44,162 bases of DNA from NCBI GenBank assembly GCA_964607795.1, contig CAZSLA010000004.1, positions 1-44,162 of the forward strand. The letters are read 5' to 3'. Below the pieces are notes generated by a model that saw only the letters and a list, made by a program, of their open reading frames with translations, was not told the DNA's origin and did not search any database. Source of the stretch: DYGT01 sp964607795. Its GTDB lineage: Bacteria > Patescibacteriota > Microgenomatia > UBA8517. The position numbers were made by a program, and so were the translations under genes. Shown here piece after piece: positions 24,686 through 33,706 of the stretch; the stretch's first letter is position 1; the number at the start of each line of letters is the position of its first letter.

Positions 24686-25689
24686 GTGGTCTCCTTTTTG
24701 GCTTGGATGGCAATGGGTGGAATAATTTCGCCTTTGGCCTCAAGTGTGATGGGGTCAAAACAAAAGCCTTCTTTTTCGATTTCAATGGTGTAAGTGCCTT
24801 TGTTTAAGGGTGTAACAATCAGAAAATGGCCGGCTTTGTTGGTTTTGAGGGCGCGCACAGGTCTATTCATCGGATCTTTGATTTCCAAAATTGCGCCCTC
24901 GATGATGTTTTTGTTGGCATCCATCACTTGACCTACGATCACGTTTGGCTGGGTGGGCGGCATGGGCGGGGCCGCATCCGGGGAAAATTGGGCGGCGAAG
25001 GTTTGGGTGGTGCTTTGCCCCCTTGGCAGTATTTCAGATAAAGTCTCTTGTGTAAGTATTGCTCCGGGCTCGGGAGTTTGTTTGTTAAAGCCCTTGTCCT
25101 CGCTTTTAACCTCTACAGCTACCTGTCGCGGAATCGCCAGTTCTTCCTTGGCTGGGGTTTGGTGTGGGGTGCCAATTTCTACTTGATTATCCTGTACGTT
25201 TTCCCCGAGCGAAAAAAGACCTGTGAACGTTGTTAAAAATTGCTTTTCCGCTTCTTCCAGGTTTTGCATAAAGCCAGGTTTTATTGTCACGGTATTAGCT
25301 TCAGCCTCCGATATCTCAGAAGTGCCTGAGGTGGTAGCTGTTTGTAAGCTTCCTACCCCTTGAAAATATTGGACGGGCTCGTGCCTTTTTTGCCAAACAA
25401 AGCGAGTAGGTGAATACACTGACCTGAAAAACGCAATAACCCATTGCTCAAGCGGCCGCTCCTGGAGGGGCAAAAAAGCTAAGGCTGCGCCAGCCAAGGC
25501 AAAAAAAATGATAAAAGGCCATTTTAAAAATGACGGCAGGGGAGAGGCGTAAAAAAGAAGGGCAATCAAAGTCCCGCCCGCCAGCTGAAAAAACTGCTTG
25601 AGGGTCATGTCACCCACCAGCCTGAATTGGTAGGAGCTGATGTTTTGCGGTACGGCGTGCTGCTCAAAAACGTGGTCCGTGGTAGCCAT
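24682..25689 (-). CDS. PrgI/VirB3-like protein with C-terminal Ig-like (carboxypeptidase-regulatory) domain
   Basis: 335 residues from ATG 25689 (MATTDHVFEQHAVPQNIS). Residues 1-110 are the PrgI family: a short cytoplasmic start, GDMTLKQFFQLAGGTLIALL, two transmembrane helices between about 30 and 75, then RPLEQWVIAFFRSVYSPTRF. PrgI corresponds to VirB3, the partner of VirB4. A low-complexity linker (about 110-245) follows. Residues 250-330 match a carboxypeptidase-regulatory-like beta sandwich: VIVGQVMDANKNIIEGAILE, then KAGHFLIVTPLNKGTYTIEI. This fusion is unusual for PrgI, which is normally near 110 residues. It is the first gene of the PrgI-TraC-VirB4-peptidase unit. Confidence 0.88.
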   Translation of the reverse strand: MATTDHVFEQHAVPQNISSYQFRLVGDMTLKQFFQLAGGTLIALLFYASPLPSFLKWPFIIFFALAGAALAFLPLQERPLEQWVIAFFRSVYSPTRFVWQKRHEPVQYFQGVGSLQTATTSGTSEISEAEANTVTIKPGFMQNLEEAEKQFLTTFTGLFSLGENVQDNQVEIGTPHQTPAKEELAIPRQVAVEVKSEDKGFNKQTPEPGAILTQETLSEILPRGQSTTQTFAAQFSPDAAPPMPPTQPNVIVGQVMDANKNIIEGAILEIKDPMNRPVRALKTNKAGHFLIVTPLNKGTYTIEIEKEGFCFDPITLEAKGEIIPPIAIQAKKETT

Positions 25690-25801
25690 AATTAGATGTA
25701 TTTTAAGCATACAATATGAAGCTTTTTGTGCAAGTGAGGCTATTTTTCACGGGATTTTTGCCCCTGGGCCTTGGTAAATGCTATAATAATTCCATCTGCC
25801 C
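25690..25801. promoter_or_regulatory. Divergent intergenic region between PrgI-like gene and the 830-residue gene
   Basis: 112 bp without a gene. On plus, TATAAT at 25782-25787 lies 14 nt before the ATG at 25802. On minus, AT-rich sequence with TAAAAT about 13 nt before the PrgI ATG is a possible -10. No operator-like inverted repeat was seen. Confidence 0.5.
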
Positions 25802-28294
25802 ATGCCCGAAGACAACCAAGATACACAACAATCAATTCAACCTATGACTCCAGACAGAGACAGACAGCCAGTAGATAGAAACAGCCTTAGCCAGGACATT
25901 AGGCGTCATGCAGAGGAAATACAGGGAGCCTCAGGCGGTGACATGGAGGCGCTTCGGATTATGAATGAAGCTTCCTTTGCAGTCAACCAGGCAATGGTTA
26001 ATGATGCTCTGGGAGAGGGCGGGGTGCGTTATGGCGCAGCTGACTACGAATTTGCCGGTGATTTAATTGAAAAAGCATCAACCGAAATAAAGCAGACCAT
26101 GGGTGGCAATTTGACAGATAGAGAGCAAGACATATTGAGCATAAACCTAAAGCTTGCCGCTTCTTATCTTGCTTATTCAAGAGGGGAGATAAACGCGCAA
26201 GAGCTGAGGGCGGGTGTAATCAGCCTTCTGCACACCAAGAAAGAGGAGCAGGGTACGATTCCCCCCCCAGCTCATATTGCTCCACCCGTTAGGACAGAAA
26301 CAAACAGACCTGTAAACAGAATTCAAGGACCGGATAATAACGGCCCCTCTTGGAATGGCAATATAGTTCATAATTTAGCTGAATGGGAAAATTTGGTTTC
26401 TCCGGATCTCCAAACTGAAATAGAGTTGCTAGCGGAGTTGCCAGACAACTTGTTGAATGCCGATGAGCTAAGAGATGCAGACATAACGATACGTGGGTTA
26501 ATACGAAGTCATCATATAGATGCTGGTGATATGCCAATGGCAAAGGAATTTTTAAGTAGAATTCGGGAATTGAGATCTAATTTGGTAGAAAGTGGTGGTA
26601 GCGGTTCTGGTGTATTAGAAAGAATTGCTACAAGCTCAGAGCAATCTCTACAGATACAAAAGGAAGCCTTCGAGTTATCTGATATAACCTATGCGCAGTT
26701 TGTTGAAAATACAGCCATGCATGTGATCATGTTTCCCCCAAAATGGATTGAAAAGCCGCCTCGCTGGTATGGAGAATTAAATGAGGCACAAAGATCGATG
26801 ATACGTACACAGATGCACGTTAATTTTATTGCTAGCCGTAAAGATGCCGAAGGCAGTTTAGATGCCTATTTAAGGCCAGGGGCTATCGAGGGGGAGCAAG
26901 ATATAAAAATACAGATTGAATCTAAAGGGTTGGGGCATGCATGGATGAATATGCCGGGCTACAGAATCGCACTTGCAACCCTAATGAAAGAATTGTTTGA
27001 GCTTTCTGAGCCCGATCCGTCAGTTCCGGATAGAGTAGTTGTGTTAGATGCAGACGGCAAACAAAAAATATACATGAACAATCGTGCCAGAAACACACAC
27101 TTAAGGTTAAGAGAAAGATATTCAGGAACGGGTTTAATATCTGGTCAGCCGGAGCTAATAAGGCAGTTAACTGCAAACTTAAGATCACATCTTGTAAGTA
27201 ATCCAGGTTTATTGTCGCAAGACACTTTAACTAATTCACCTGATTTGGCTGCGAAGGCAGCGGCTACATTTGCTTGGAATACGATTTTTATGTCTGGCTC
27301 TATCGATTCGGGTGACAGGAAGGGCAACGACCGAGTTCTTGCGGGACCGCACATTTCGACGGATTCGTTTAGATCTATGGTGATGCCCCTAGATAAGGCG
27401 ATGTTTAAGCTCGACAAAGAAAGCCCTCAAGACATTGAAGAAAAATGGGGGGGGCAGTTGGGGGATTGGTTTGCAGATCGTGCAATAGCTCACGGATCAG
27501 ATTTCAGACGCGAAGTGAGTGAAGGAAAATTTCATTATTTTCCAGAGAGGATGTTTTATGGTTGGATGGATTACTTGGTTTTAGAAGATAAAACCAATAT
27601 TAACGATCGTGAGCAGCATATCTTTCACACCTCTTGGGCACAGGCCATTTTACGAACAAGTCGTGTTGACTTGGGAAATGGTTTGGTAGATGTAACAGAT
27701 CCGGAATTGTTGCGTCCTGATCAAGAGGGGATTACATATTCACACCAAGGCAGAAATTGGCAAAGAAGCTTTCGCGATGGAGGTTCGGATGGGGATCTGT
27801 GGTGGAGGTATTCGGCGCGAGCTGGGTCTGTGAGAAAAATGTACGAACTCCTTACTGAAGAAGACCCCAAGAGTGATGCTGGAGATTTTGCCACTGCTTT
27901 TAGCGCCGTTGTGTCCATAGAGCCATGGCTGCGGCATATTTATTATGATTTAGATTTTATAACTGCGGTGGTAGCCAAACTAGCTTTACTAAAAGCTCGA
28001 GCCAACGATAAATCCGCAACAGGGTTTGTTTTTGGAACGGATGAATTGCTTTTGAATGTAGGTGAGCACCATTATGATCCATCTATCAATGCTACTCTGG
28101 TATTGTTAATGCCGCGTTTGTACAAAAATCCTGCGGAGCGTCGTGAGGCAATCGAGTATGTTTTACAAAAGCTTCACTCTGTCAATACTCACACTTTTTC
28201 AGGCATTTTCAAAACCATATTGGGGAATGTTGGCACAGGGCGAGCACAAATCAGGTTAAGGGCTGCAAAAGAAATATCTCAAAGATATAAATAA
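25802..28294 (+). CDS. Large soluble protein of unknown function inside the T4SS locus
   Basis: 830 residues, start ATG 25802 with TATAAT 14 nt upstream. I recognise no family. The first 30 residues are polar and Gln/Asp/Arg-rich, without a signal peptide. Residues about 30-135 look helical, 140-190 are a Pro-rich linker, and the remainder is a long, mostly helical, mixed-charge region rich in Trp, His and Asp (DWFADRAIAHGSDFRREVSE, HIFHTSWAQAILRTSRVD). No transmembrane helix, nucleotide-binding loop or catalytic motif is convincing. It is encoded on the strand opposite to the secretion genes, has its own promoter, and ends 1 bp before the stop of the VirB6-like gene. A secreted substrate, or a cytoplasmic partner of the machine, are both possible; this is speculation. 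Confidence 0.8.
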   Translation: MPEDNQDTQQSIQPMTPDRDRQPVDRNSLSQDIRRHAEEIQGASGGDMEALRIMNEASFAVNQAMVNDALGEGGVRYGAADYEFAGDLIEKASTEIKQTMGGNLTDREQDILSINLKLAASYLAYSRGEINAQELRAGVISLLHTKKEEQGTIPPPAHIAPPVRTETNRPVNRIQGPDNNGPSWNGNIVHNLAEWENLVSPDLQTEIELLAELPDNLLNADELRDADITIRGLIRSHHIDAGDMPMAKEFLSRIRELRSNLVESGGSGSGVLERIATSSEQSLQIQKEAFELSDITYAQFVENTAMHVIMFPPKWIEKPPRWYGELNEAQRSMIRTQMHVNFIASRKDAEGSLDAYLRPGAIEGEQDIKIQIESKGLGHAWMNMPGYRIALATLMKELFELSEPDPSVPDRVVVLDADGKQKIYMNNRARNTHLRLRERYSGTGLISGQPELIRQLTANLRSHLVSNPGLLSQDTLTNSPDLAAKAAATFAWNTIFMSGSIDSGDRKGNDRVLAGPHISTDSFRSMVMPLDKAMFKLDKESPQDIEEKWGGQLGDWFADRAIAHGSDFRREVSEGKFHYFPERMFYGWMDYLVLEDKTNINDREQHIFHTSWAQAILRTSRVDLGNGLVDVTDPELLRPDQEGITYSHQGRNWQRSFRDGGSDGDLWWRYSARAGSVRKMYELLTEEDPKSDAGDFATAFSAVVSIEPWLRHIYYDLDFITAVVAKLALLKARANDKSATGFVFGTDELLLNVGEHHYDPSINATLVLLMPRLYKNPAERREAIEYVLQKLHSVNTHTFSGIFKTILGNVGTGRAQIRLRAAKEISQRYK

Positions 28295-28295
28295 G

Positions 28296-29963
28296 TTACC
28301 TAACTATTTTGAATCGACGTGCAGTTTGTGCAATTCCATGAACAATCTCGCGAGCTCTGCCAGTATCTCCTGCTGCAGCGGCAGCGGCATAGCTACTCTC
28401 TTCGCCCGTTGCTAAGTATTGGAGCCCACCCAATCCAGCCAATTTTGCAGGAGCTACGGCTTCACCAACAGCTGTGCCGTAGGATATTGGTCTGCCGGAA
28501 ACAAATCCTTTAATTAGGTCTGCTGCCTTCGGCACCATAAAAAGAAATATTATACTTACGCCAAGAAGCAGAATCGCTCCAAAGTCCCCACCCATTAAAC
28601 CAACCAGAGGAGGCCACCCGTCGCCAAAGCCCATTCCGGCGTCATTTAAGTTTCCAAACAAAGGCACCACATCAATTCCAGCAGCTTCTACTGCCTCAAG
28701 CAAAGCTATTTTTTTTATGGCTTCACTAAAAGCGTGAGCAAGGAACAAATAAGAAAATGCAAACAGAAGGCCAACAACGGGGAAGACAGCAAGCTGGGCG
28801 GCTAGGCTTTTAAGCCAGGAGCTAAAGCCTAAGCCAGGAATAACGATACCAGCAACTATATAAAGTGGTGAAAACATAACTAACATCAAGATCATTGCCG
28901 TAGTTTTTAGAAGCATCCAGGTAATTTTGAAAAACATGACAATTAGTGATATCCATAAAATTACGTATGTGATTAGCATAATGATTAATGCAAGGGGTAT
29001 AAGCACCGAGCCGCCCAAAAATAGAAAATTTCCCAAAGCTCCCGTGGGAAGTGCTATTAGTGCAATCATTAAAGTAAAAGGGATGGCATAGAGGTTAAAG
29101 AATAAAAATCCATAAACCCCGGTGCCCGCAAAACCCTCAGTTAGTAATTCGAAAGTTGATTCTGAAAATAAGTTTGTTATGTCGTTTGGGAGGATTGGAT
29201 CAAGAAAAATGGATATTATTCCAATAAATACATACATCATGTCTACCATAAAGCCGGCTATGGCGTAGGAAAAAGTTACCAGTACTAATGCAATAGCAAT
29301 TTTAGGCAGAGCAGATTGCACAGTCATCACCGTCTGGGGAGATGTTTTGACACGAAACATTATCATGAATGAAAGTACAATAGCTACAACCACAAATAAT
29401 GCATATGACATATCTCGGATTTCTTTCCAAACTATGAGGGTGACACCTTCAAACCTGCTATATCCAAAGCCGGTCTGTGCCTCAACTGTCGGAATTAGAC
29501 TAAAATTTTGGACCTTATTTTTAACATAGGTAATTCCAGAAAAAGGTCTTTCTTGGAAAATTTTACCAGCCAAAGATTGGTTTCTGGTATTAACATTAAT
29601 TTCAGAGTCGCTAATTGTTGGAAGTGTCAAGGCTTTTCTCAAAATATTTATTGAGTCATTAAGACCGTTGACACATGTGTTAACGCTTACAGTGTGTTCA
29701 ATAACTAAGTTTAAAAAACAACTTACATTGTTTGGTTGAAGGATTTTTGTCGCAGGCCATGTAAGTATAGACATAATAATCCAATCAACTTGGGCAGCTG
29801 TGTAGCGCTCGCCAAAGATTTCACTGGGGTTGTCATCATCATAAACCTGGCTGTACCATTCAGCCGGGTTTTGGTTATACCACTGGGCATTGGCAGCAGC
29901 TGGAGCAATGGAAAAGAAAACTATAACTACGGCAAAAAAAGAAATGAGCAGGCGTTTGAACAT
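28296..29963 (-). CDS. VirB6/TrbL-like polytopic membrane protein
   Basis: 555 residues from the ATG at 29963; 26 codons upstream are open but overlap the previous gene. An N-terminal signal peptide is visible (MFKRLLISFFAVVIVFFSIA, then PAAANAQ). A 150-residue exported segment follows, then at least six to eight hydrophobic helices between about 195 and 500, for example ALFVVVAIVLSFMIMFRVK, ITWMLLKTTAMILMLVMFSPL and FGAILLLGVSIIFLFMVPKAA. The C-terminus is an Ala/Gly-rich cytoplasmic tail. The topology and neighbours fit the VirB6/TrbL channel component of Gram-positive-type T4SS (PrgH-like), although sequence alone does not prove it. It follows the 960-residue exported protein and ends tail-to-tail with the plus-strand unknown gene. 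Confidence 0.75.
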   Translation of the reverse strand: MFKRLLISFFAVVIVFFSIAPAAANAQWYNQNPAEWYSQVYDDDNPSEIFGERYTAAQVDWIIMSILTWPATKILQPNNVSCFLNLVIEHTVSVNTCVNGLNDSINILRKALTLPTISDSEINVNTRNQSLAGKIFQERPFSGITYVKNKVQNFSLIPTVEAQTGFGYSRFEGVTLIVWKEIRDMSYALFVVVAIVLSFMIMFRVKTSPQTVMTVQSALPKIAIALVLVTFSYAIAGFMVDMMYVFIGIISIFLDPILPNDITNLFSESTFELLTEGFAGTGVYGFLFFNLYAIPFTLMIALIALPTGALGNFLFLGGSVLIPLALIIMLITYVILWISLIVMFFKITWMLLKTTAMILMLVMFSPLYIVAGIVIPGLGFSSWLKSLAAQLAVFPVVGLLFAFSYLFLAHAFSEAIKKIALLEAVEAAGIDVVPLFGNLNDAGMGFGDGWPPLVGLMGGDFGAILLLGVSIIFLFMVPKAADLIKGFVSGRPISYGTAVGEAVAPAKLAGLGGLQYLATGEESSYAAAAAAGDTGRAREIVHGIAQTARRFKIVR

Positions 29964-30030
29964 GTTTTTATATTTATTTTGTGTCACCTTATATGATAGC
30001 ACTGATGCTTTGATTTGCGAAATAGACAAT

Positions 30031-32913
30031 TTAAGGACCACAGTTTAAGTCTGTGGGGTATTTGGGTTGGCAGGCAGAATAGATACGAGTCATGGTTTGT
30101 TTGGTTTTAGCTGCATAGCCGATGGCATTGTTGTTGACCATGCAGCTTGAGCTGGCGCCTTGCTGGTAAACGCGCGAAAATGTGGCCAGATTACAGCCAT
30201 CCTCAAAACACTGCCCGTAGTTATTGGGATAATAATAGGGCAGGCGTAAAAATCTATTGAGTTGAGCCGCAAAGTTTCCGGCAATTGACCTGTCGTTAAT
30301 GCCGAAATCCTGAACGGTATTTGCCGGGCGCGTGGGGTCGCAGGTTGTTACATTTGAGTTGTAGTTACTGGCATCGCTTTCTTGAATCCATATGGCCAGG
30401 GTATAAATCGGATTTACTCTTGCCTCGAGCGATTTACTCACCACGGTATTGTAACAATATTCAACCAGGCTGTTTTTTCCCCCTTCGGCAACCCATCCGT
30501 ACTTGGCAAAGTTAATTACGTTTTCTTTGAATACCCCGTCGTAGCCGGCCGGGATAGGTGTGTTGGGGTTGCATTCGTTGGGTGTGGTTTCGCACAAAAT
30601 GCCTTCGCGAAAATCAATATTGGCGGGCGGCTCGGCTGAGGTGGGGCAGGCAATTGATTCATAAGGATTATAAGCAGGAGCCAGGGCTTGGCCGATGGTG
30701 GATATTGCAATGCCCGCTTCCTTGGGCCGGAGGGCTTTTTGGATGCCTTTGAGAAAATAATCATAGATGGAGCCCAAATGGGGAATATAAAGCTTGGCGT
30801 TTGTCCCCGGGCGTTCACTCCCCGGGTTTCCGGCCCGGGTTTCGGTGGCGCTTGAGGAGTAAGAAATCTGCGTGTCTGCCGGGATGTCTTTGATTTCAGT
30901 TACGGGCCGCTCTTCGCCCACTTTGGGGAAGATGCGCTTAAAAGTGGACATTTCCCCGTAAACATAGCGCTCCCAGAGCTCTTCGATGTTGGGGGTTTCG
31001 GTATACAGGGAAAGGCCGGTTGCAAGCTCAACCGTGCAGTTGGCATAAGTATATGAGCTTGACGAACCAGAAACCGCATCTGGGCATTCTGTACGGCCAA
31101 CACATGCATCCGCACCGTCTGGGCCGATCCAAAAGCCGTCGGCACCGCAGGTGTACTGCTGGCACTGCTCGATATTACAATGCGTAGTCCCTGGCTCGAA
31201 GTCCACGCAGGAAAGATTGGTTCGTTCCTTGCCGGTTGTGGTTTGCCTGGGAAAAGTGCAGGTAAACTCACCTGAGTAAATAATTGAGCCTGTAAGGCGC
31301 GGGTCTGAGCCGTCGTCAGGTTCATATTCACCAAAGAGGTTATCGCCCGGGTTTGGGCTTCGGCTATCTATGGGTTCGCAAAAGTTTGTGTCATAGCCGG
31401 GCGCGCGCAAGGTCTGGGGAATGAAGTTTGGTCCCACCAGCCATTTATTTTTAAGCAAAGTGTCAGTGCCGGATACGTAGGTACTCTGGAGAAGCGTCCC
31501 CAGTTCGGCAGTTTCCTGCATGTGAGGAAAGTAAAGGATTTTTTGGCCGTCGCTGTCTGGTACGAATTCTACATTAGCATTTCTCAGGTCACTTGTGGGC
31601 TGGGTTTGGGCGCTTTGCATTGCTATCTGGCCTTTTCTGTCTTCGGTTGAGGAATAGGGGATATTATAAAAAAGTTCTCCAGGCCACTTAGGTTTTAGCT
31701 CGTCTCCGCCTGGATCAAAACAATAATAAACAAAGCCCAGACTTAAACAAAAATCCCCACGCCAATCTTTATAGGCTTTCCAATAATCGGAAAAATTGTT
31801 GTAGTTTTCTCTGAGTGGTGGCAGTTCACCTACCCAATCAGAAAGTCTTATGGTTTCCACTTTTACTTTTAAGTCTGGCGTTAACCAGTCTATAGCTGAT
31901 CCAAAACTAACCTTAAGCGCATCTAATTCATCAGACGTGATCTCCATATCCCCGTTTTCGTCCAGCTCTGGATAGCAAGGACCGGGAGGATTTGAGTCCA
32001 CATCTTTTCCTTTTGTAAATTTGTCAGGTACAAGATAATCTACGGGGCCCAAATTGTTTAAAAAATTAAAAAAATCACCTACAGTTGCTATTGCATTAAA
32101 AAATTTATCATACCCTTTAAGGTTGTATAAACAACCAACTATTTGGTTGTGGCGTGGGCCGTTTTCACCGCTGCCTTCGTTCACTCCGTCTCCGGTAAGA
32201 TCGGTGCTTTCCGCACGCTCGATTTCTTCCACACGTTCTTTTGTTTGAATTTCTTTGGGCAGCATTTTGTTTAAGGGGCCTGAATAGTTAATTACTTCAG
32301 AAGCTCTCCCCCTAAGGGTGTCATAGTCACTTTCGCTTATGCCCTCGGGCTTGCCCGGGTAGCCTTCGTAATAAACCGGGCGATTTTCTTCTGCTCGATA
32401 GATGGTGCCATTCATGTACCAGCTTAGGTATTCATTCATCCGCTGGGAATCGGTAAGGCTGCCGAATGGCCGGTACTGGCTGTTGTTCACATATGGTCCT
32501 TCAGTAAGCCCCACAATGGGCAGCTGGGCATTGGTAAGATCCACATCCACACTAATCTTTCGATTTTGAAACTCATATGTACATACCTGGTTGCCGTTTT
32601 CTTCATGGCATTCTTTGATGCTCATGCCAGCGGGTGCAGTTCCATAGGCTATTTCCAGTTTTTCCGTGGCAATAAGATCATTGGCGCACATCGAATAGCT
32701 TGTGGTGGTAGTAGTTTCGTTACAGGCGCTTGCCTGAAAAGGCCTGAGGCTATGAAAATCTTTGTCTTCACTCCCCACTCTGTTACAAGAAATTGGTGCT
32801 GGGTTTGGGTAAGGTGTGTTTTGTGCCAAAACTTTTTTAGTTTGTCGTGTTGTTCCCAGCAAAAATGAAATAGCAAATAAACTAAAGAAAATGATATATT
32901 TTATTTTTAACAC
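30031..32913 (-). CDS. Exported protein with EF-hand and lytic-transglycosylase-like C-terminus (VirB1-like)
   Basis: 960 residues, GTG start at 32913 (no ATG follows until beyond the signal peptide). Signal peptide: LKIKYIIFFSLFAISFLLGT, likely cut after VLAQ. Residues 318-329 (31927-31962) form a canonical EF-hand loop, DENGDMEITSDE, and an earlier DLTGDGVNE is also calcium-loop-like. A Cys-rich stretch lies near 560-620 (CNIEQCQQYTCGADGFW). The last 150 residues resemble a soluble lytic transglycosylase: VNPIYTLAIWIQESDASNYN with E845 as candidate catalytic glutamate, then VQDFGIND and NRFLRLPYYY. In T4SSs such a muramidase (VirB1, PrgK) opens peptidoglycan. The identity is moderate, since the classic GLMQ motif is altered. 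It follows the last pilin-like gene by 36 nt and overlaps the open upstream part of the VirB6-like frame. Confidence 0.72.
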   Translation of the reverse strand: MLKIKYIIFFSLFAISFLLGTTRQTKKVLAQNTPYPNPAPISCNRVGSEDKDFHSLRPFQASACNETTTTTSYSMCANDLIATEKLEIAYGTAPAGMSIKECHEENGNQVCTYEFQNRKISVDVDLTNAQLPIVGLTEGPYVNNSQYRPFGSLTDSQRMNEYLSWYMNGTIYRAEENRPVYYEGYPGKPEGISESDYDTLRGRASEVINYSGPLNKMLPKEIQTKERVEEIERAESTDLTGDGVNEGSGENGPRHNQIVGCLYNLKGYDKFFNAIATVGDFFNFLNNLGPVDYLVPDKFTKGKDVDSNPPGPCYPELDENGDMEITSDELDALKVSFGSAIDWLTPDLKVKVETIRLSDWVGELPPLRENYNNFSDYWKAYKDWRGDFCLSLGFVYYCFDPGGDELKPKWPGELFYNIPYSSTEDRKGQIAMQSAQTQPTSDLRNANVEFVPDSDGQKILYFPHMQETAELGTLLQSTYVSGTDTLLKNKWLVGPNFIPQTLRAPGYDTNFCEPIDSRSPNPGDNLFGEYEPDDGSDPRLTGSIIYSGEFTCTFPRQTTTGKERTNLSCVDFEPGTTHCNIEQCQQYTCGADGFWIGPDGADACVGRTECPDAVSGSSSSYTYANCTVELATGLSLYTETPNIEELWERYVYGEMSTFKRIFPKVGEERPVTEIKDIPADTQISYSSSATETRAGNPGSERPGTNAKLYIPHLGSIYDYFLKGIQKALRPKEAGIAISTIGQALAPAYNPYESIACPTSAEPPANIDFREGILCETTPNECNPNTPIPAGYDGVFKENVINFAKYGWVAEGGKNSLVEYCYNTVVSKSLEARVNPIYTLAIWIQESDASNYNSNVTTCDPTRPANTVQDFGINDRSIAGNFAAQLNRFLRLPYYYPNNYGQCFEDGCNLATFSRVYQQGASSSCMVNNNAIGYAAKTKQTMTRIYSACQPKYPTDLNCGP

Positions 32914-32918
32914 AGTCT

Positions 32919-32924
32919 ATTTTA
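32919..32924 (-). promoter_or_regulatory. Putative -10 box of the 960-residue gene
   Basis: TAAAAT on minus, 5 nt before the GTG start at 32913. No Shine-Dalgarno is present, so a leaderless GTG-initiated message is possible. Confidence 0.4.
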
Positions 32925-32949
32925 GCATCAAAATAAATTGAAGCTCAAA

Positions 32950-33282
32950 TTAAGGTGTGTTTTGGTATATAACAAAATTTTGGATATTGGTCTGGCCGGT
33001 GAAGGCGGCAATCACGCTGATGATTAAATATGCCAAGGCTGCAAGCACCAAACCCCCTATTGCCCAGGTGATGGTGCTTTTGGCGCTTGCTGTTTTTTCC
33101 TGATTGCCTCCCGAGGTTATAAATTTAAGCCCGCCCAGCATAAGCATCACAAATAGAACAATGGCCAAAATAGGAATGGCAAAAGTTAGAACATTGGAAA
33201 AGATAATTTCCAAATCCTGAAAACTTGCGGGCTCCTCACCGGAAATATTTTGCGGTGTCTGGGCAAAAACGGTACTATACAT
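32950..33282 (-). CDS. T4SS pilin-like protein 1 (last in the array)
   Basis: 110 residues with an N-terminal exported segment (the ORF starts MYSTVFAQTP; the hydrophobic part of a signal peptide is not obvious) and two transmembrane helices around 33-52 and 72-92. Between them lies the family signature GGLKFITSGGNQEKTASAKS, matching the T4SS_pilin pattern (PF18895-like: hydrophobic helix, GG, S-G-G-D/N, K, A-K/R, hydrophobic helix with GL). Aspartate of the GGD motif is N here. It is separated from paralogue 2 by a 61-bp gap with a long hairpin, unlike the 2-3 nt gaps elsewhere in the array. Confidence 0.85.
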   Translation of the reverse strand: MYSTVFAQTPQNISGEEPASFQDLEIIFSNVLTFAIPILAIVLFVMLMLGGLKFITSGGNQEKTASAKSTITWAIGGLVLAALAYLIISVIAAFTGQTNIQNFVIYQNTP

Positions 33283-33296
33283 AGTATTTTTTCATA

Positions 33297-33339
33297 CAAC
33301 AAACAAACATATTTTAAGAAACATAATGCTTGTTTGTTG
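33297..33339 (-). repeat. Long hairpin between pilin-like genes 2 and 1
   Basis: CAACAAACAAACAT (33297-33310) and ATGCTTGTTTGTTG (33326-33339) are inverted copies with one mismatch, which is a G-U pair in the minus-strand RNA. The 14-bp stem has a 15-nt loop. It lies 4 nt after the stop of pilin-like gene 2. No U-run follows (GAAAAAATACT), so it is not a standard terminator; a 3' mRNA stabiliser or a processing/attenuation site fits better. Confidence 0.7.
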
Positions 33340-33343
33340 ATTG

Positions 33344-33700
33344 TTAGGCAAGGCTTTTAAACTGCACCCCCCATCCAACTGTTTGAGTAACTACGCTGTT
33401 TACACTTGGAATGTCAAATTTTAATATGTCAACTCCAAAGACAGTGCTAAGTAGTGTTGCCAATGCCCAAGCTGCAAACACAATAATTAAGCCAATTAGC
33501 GCTGCAGTAATTTGGTTCCTGGCGGATTCAGTGTTGGCCTTGTCTCCGCCAGATAAAATCCAACGGATACCCCCGATTATTAACATAAAAAAGAAAATAA
33601 TTCCTGCAACAATCAAAACAATGTTTACCGCCCAACCAATAAGTTGGGGAATAGTCCATGTCGGTGTTCCAGGCACATTTAAACGTACAGATGTATTCAT
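33344..33700 (-). CDS. T4SS pilin-like protein 2, candidate major pilin
   Basis: 118 residues with helices near 22-44 and 66-90 and the signature IGGIRWILSGGDKANTESAR, then NQITAALIGLIIVFA. No cleavable signal peptide. What sets it apart is expression: a promoter with TTGACA, a perfect Shine-Dalgarno (AAGGAGGTGA) 6 nt before the ATG, and a long hairpin directly after its stop. These would give it a separate, abundant message within the array. Major-pilin status is inference from these signals. VirB2/TrbC-type pilins are small two-helix proteins polymerised in the membrane by VirB4. Confidence 0.87.
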   Translation of the reverse strand: MNTSVRLNVPGTPTWTIPQLIGWAVNIVLIVAGIIFFFMLIIGGIRWILSGGDKANTESARNQITAALIGLIIVFAAWALATLLSTVFGVDILKFDIPSVNSVVTQTVGWGVQFKSLA

Positions 33701-33706
33701 ATATTC

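Noticed and set aside
33297..33339. Hairpin as a rho-independent terminator
   Set aside because: The stem is A/T-rich and the minus-strand sequence after it is GAAAAAATACT, not a U-tract; pilin-like gene 1 also has no clear promoter of its own.
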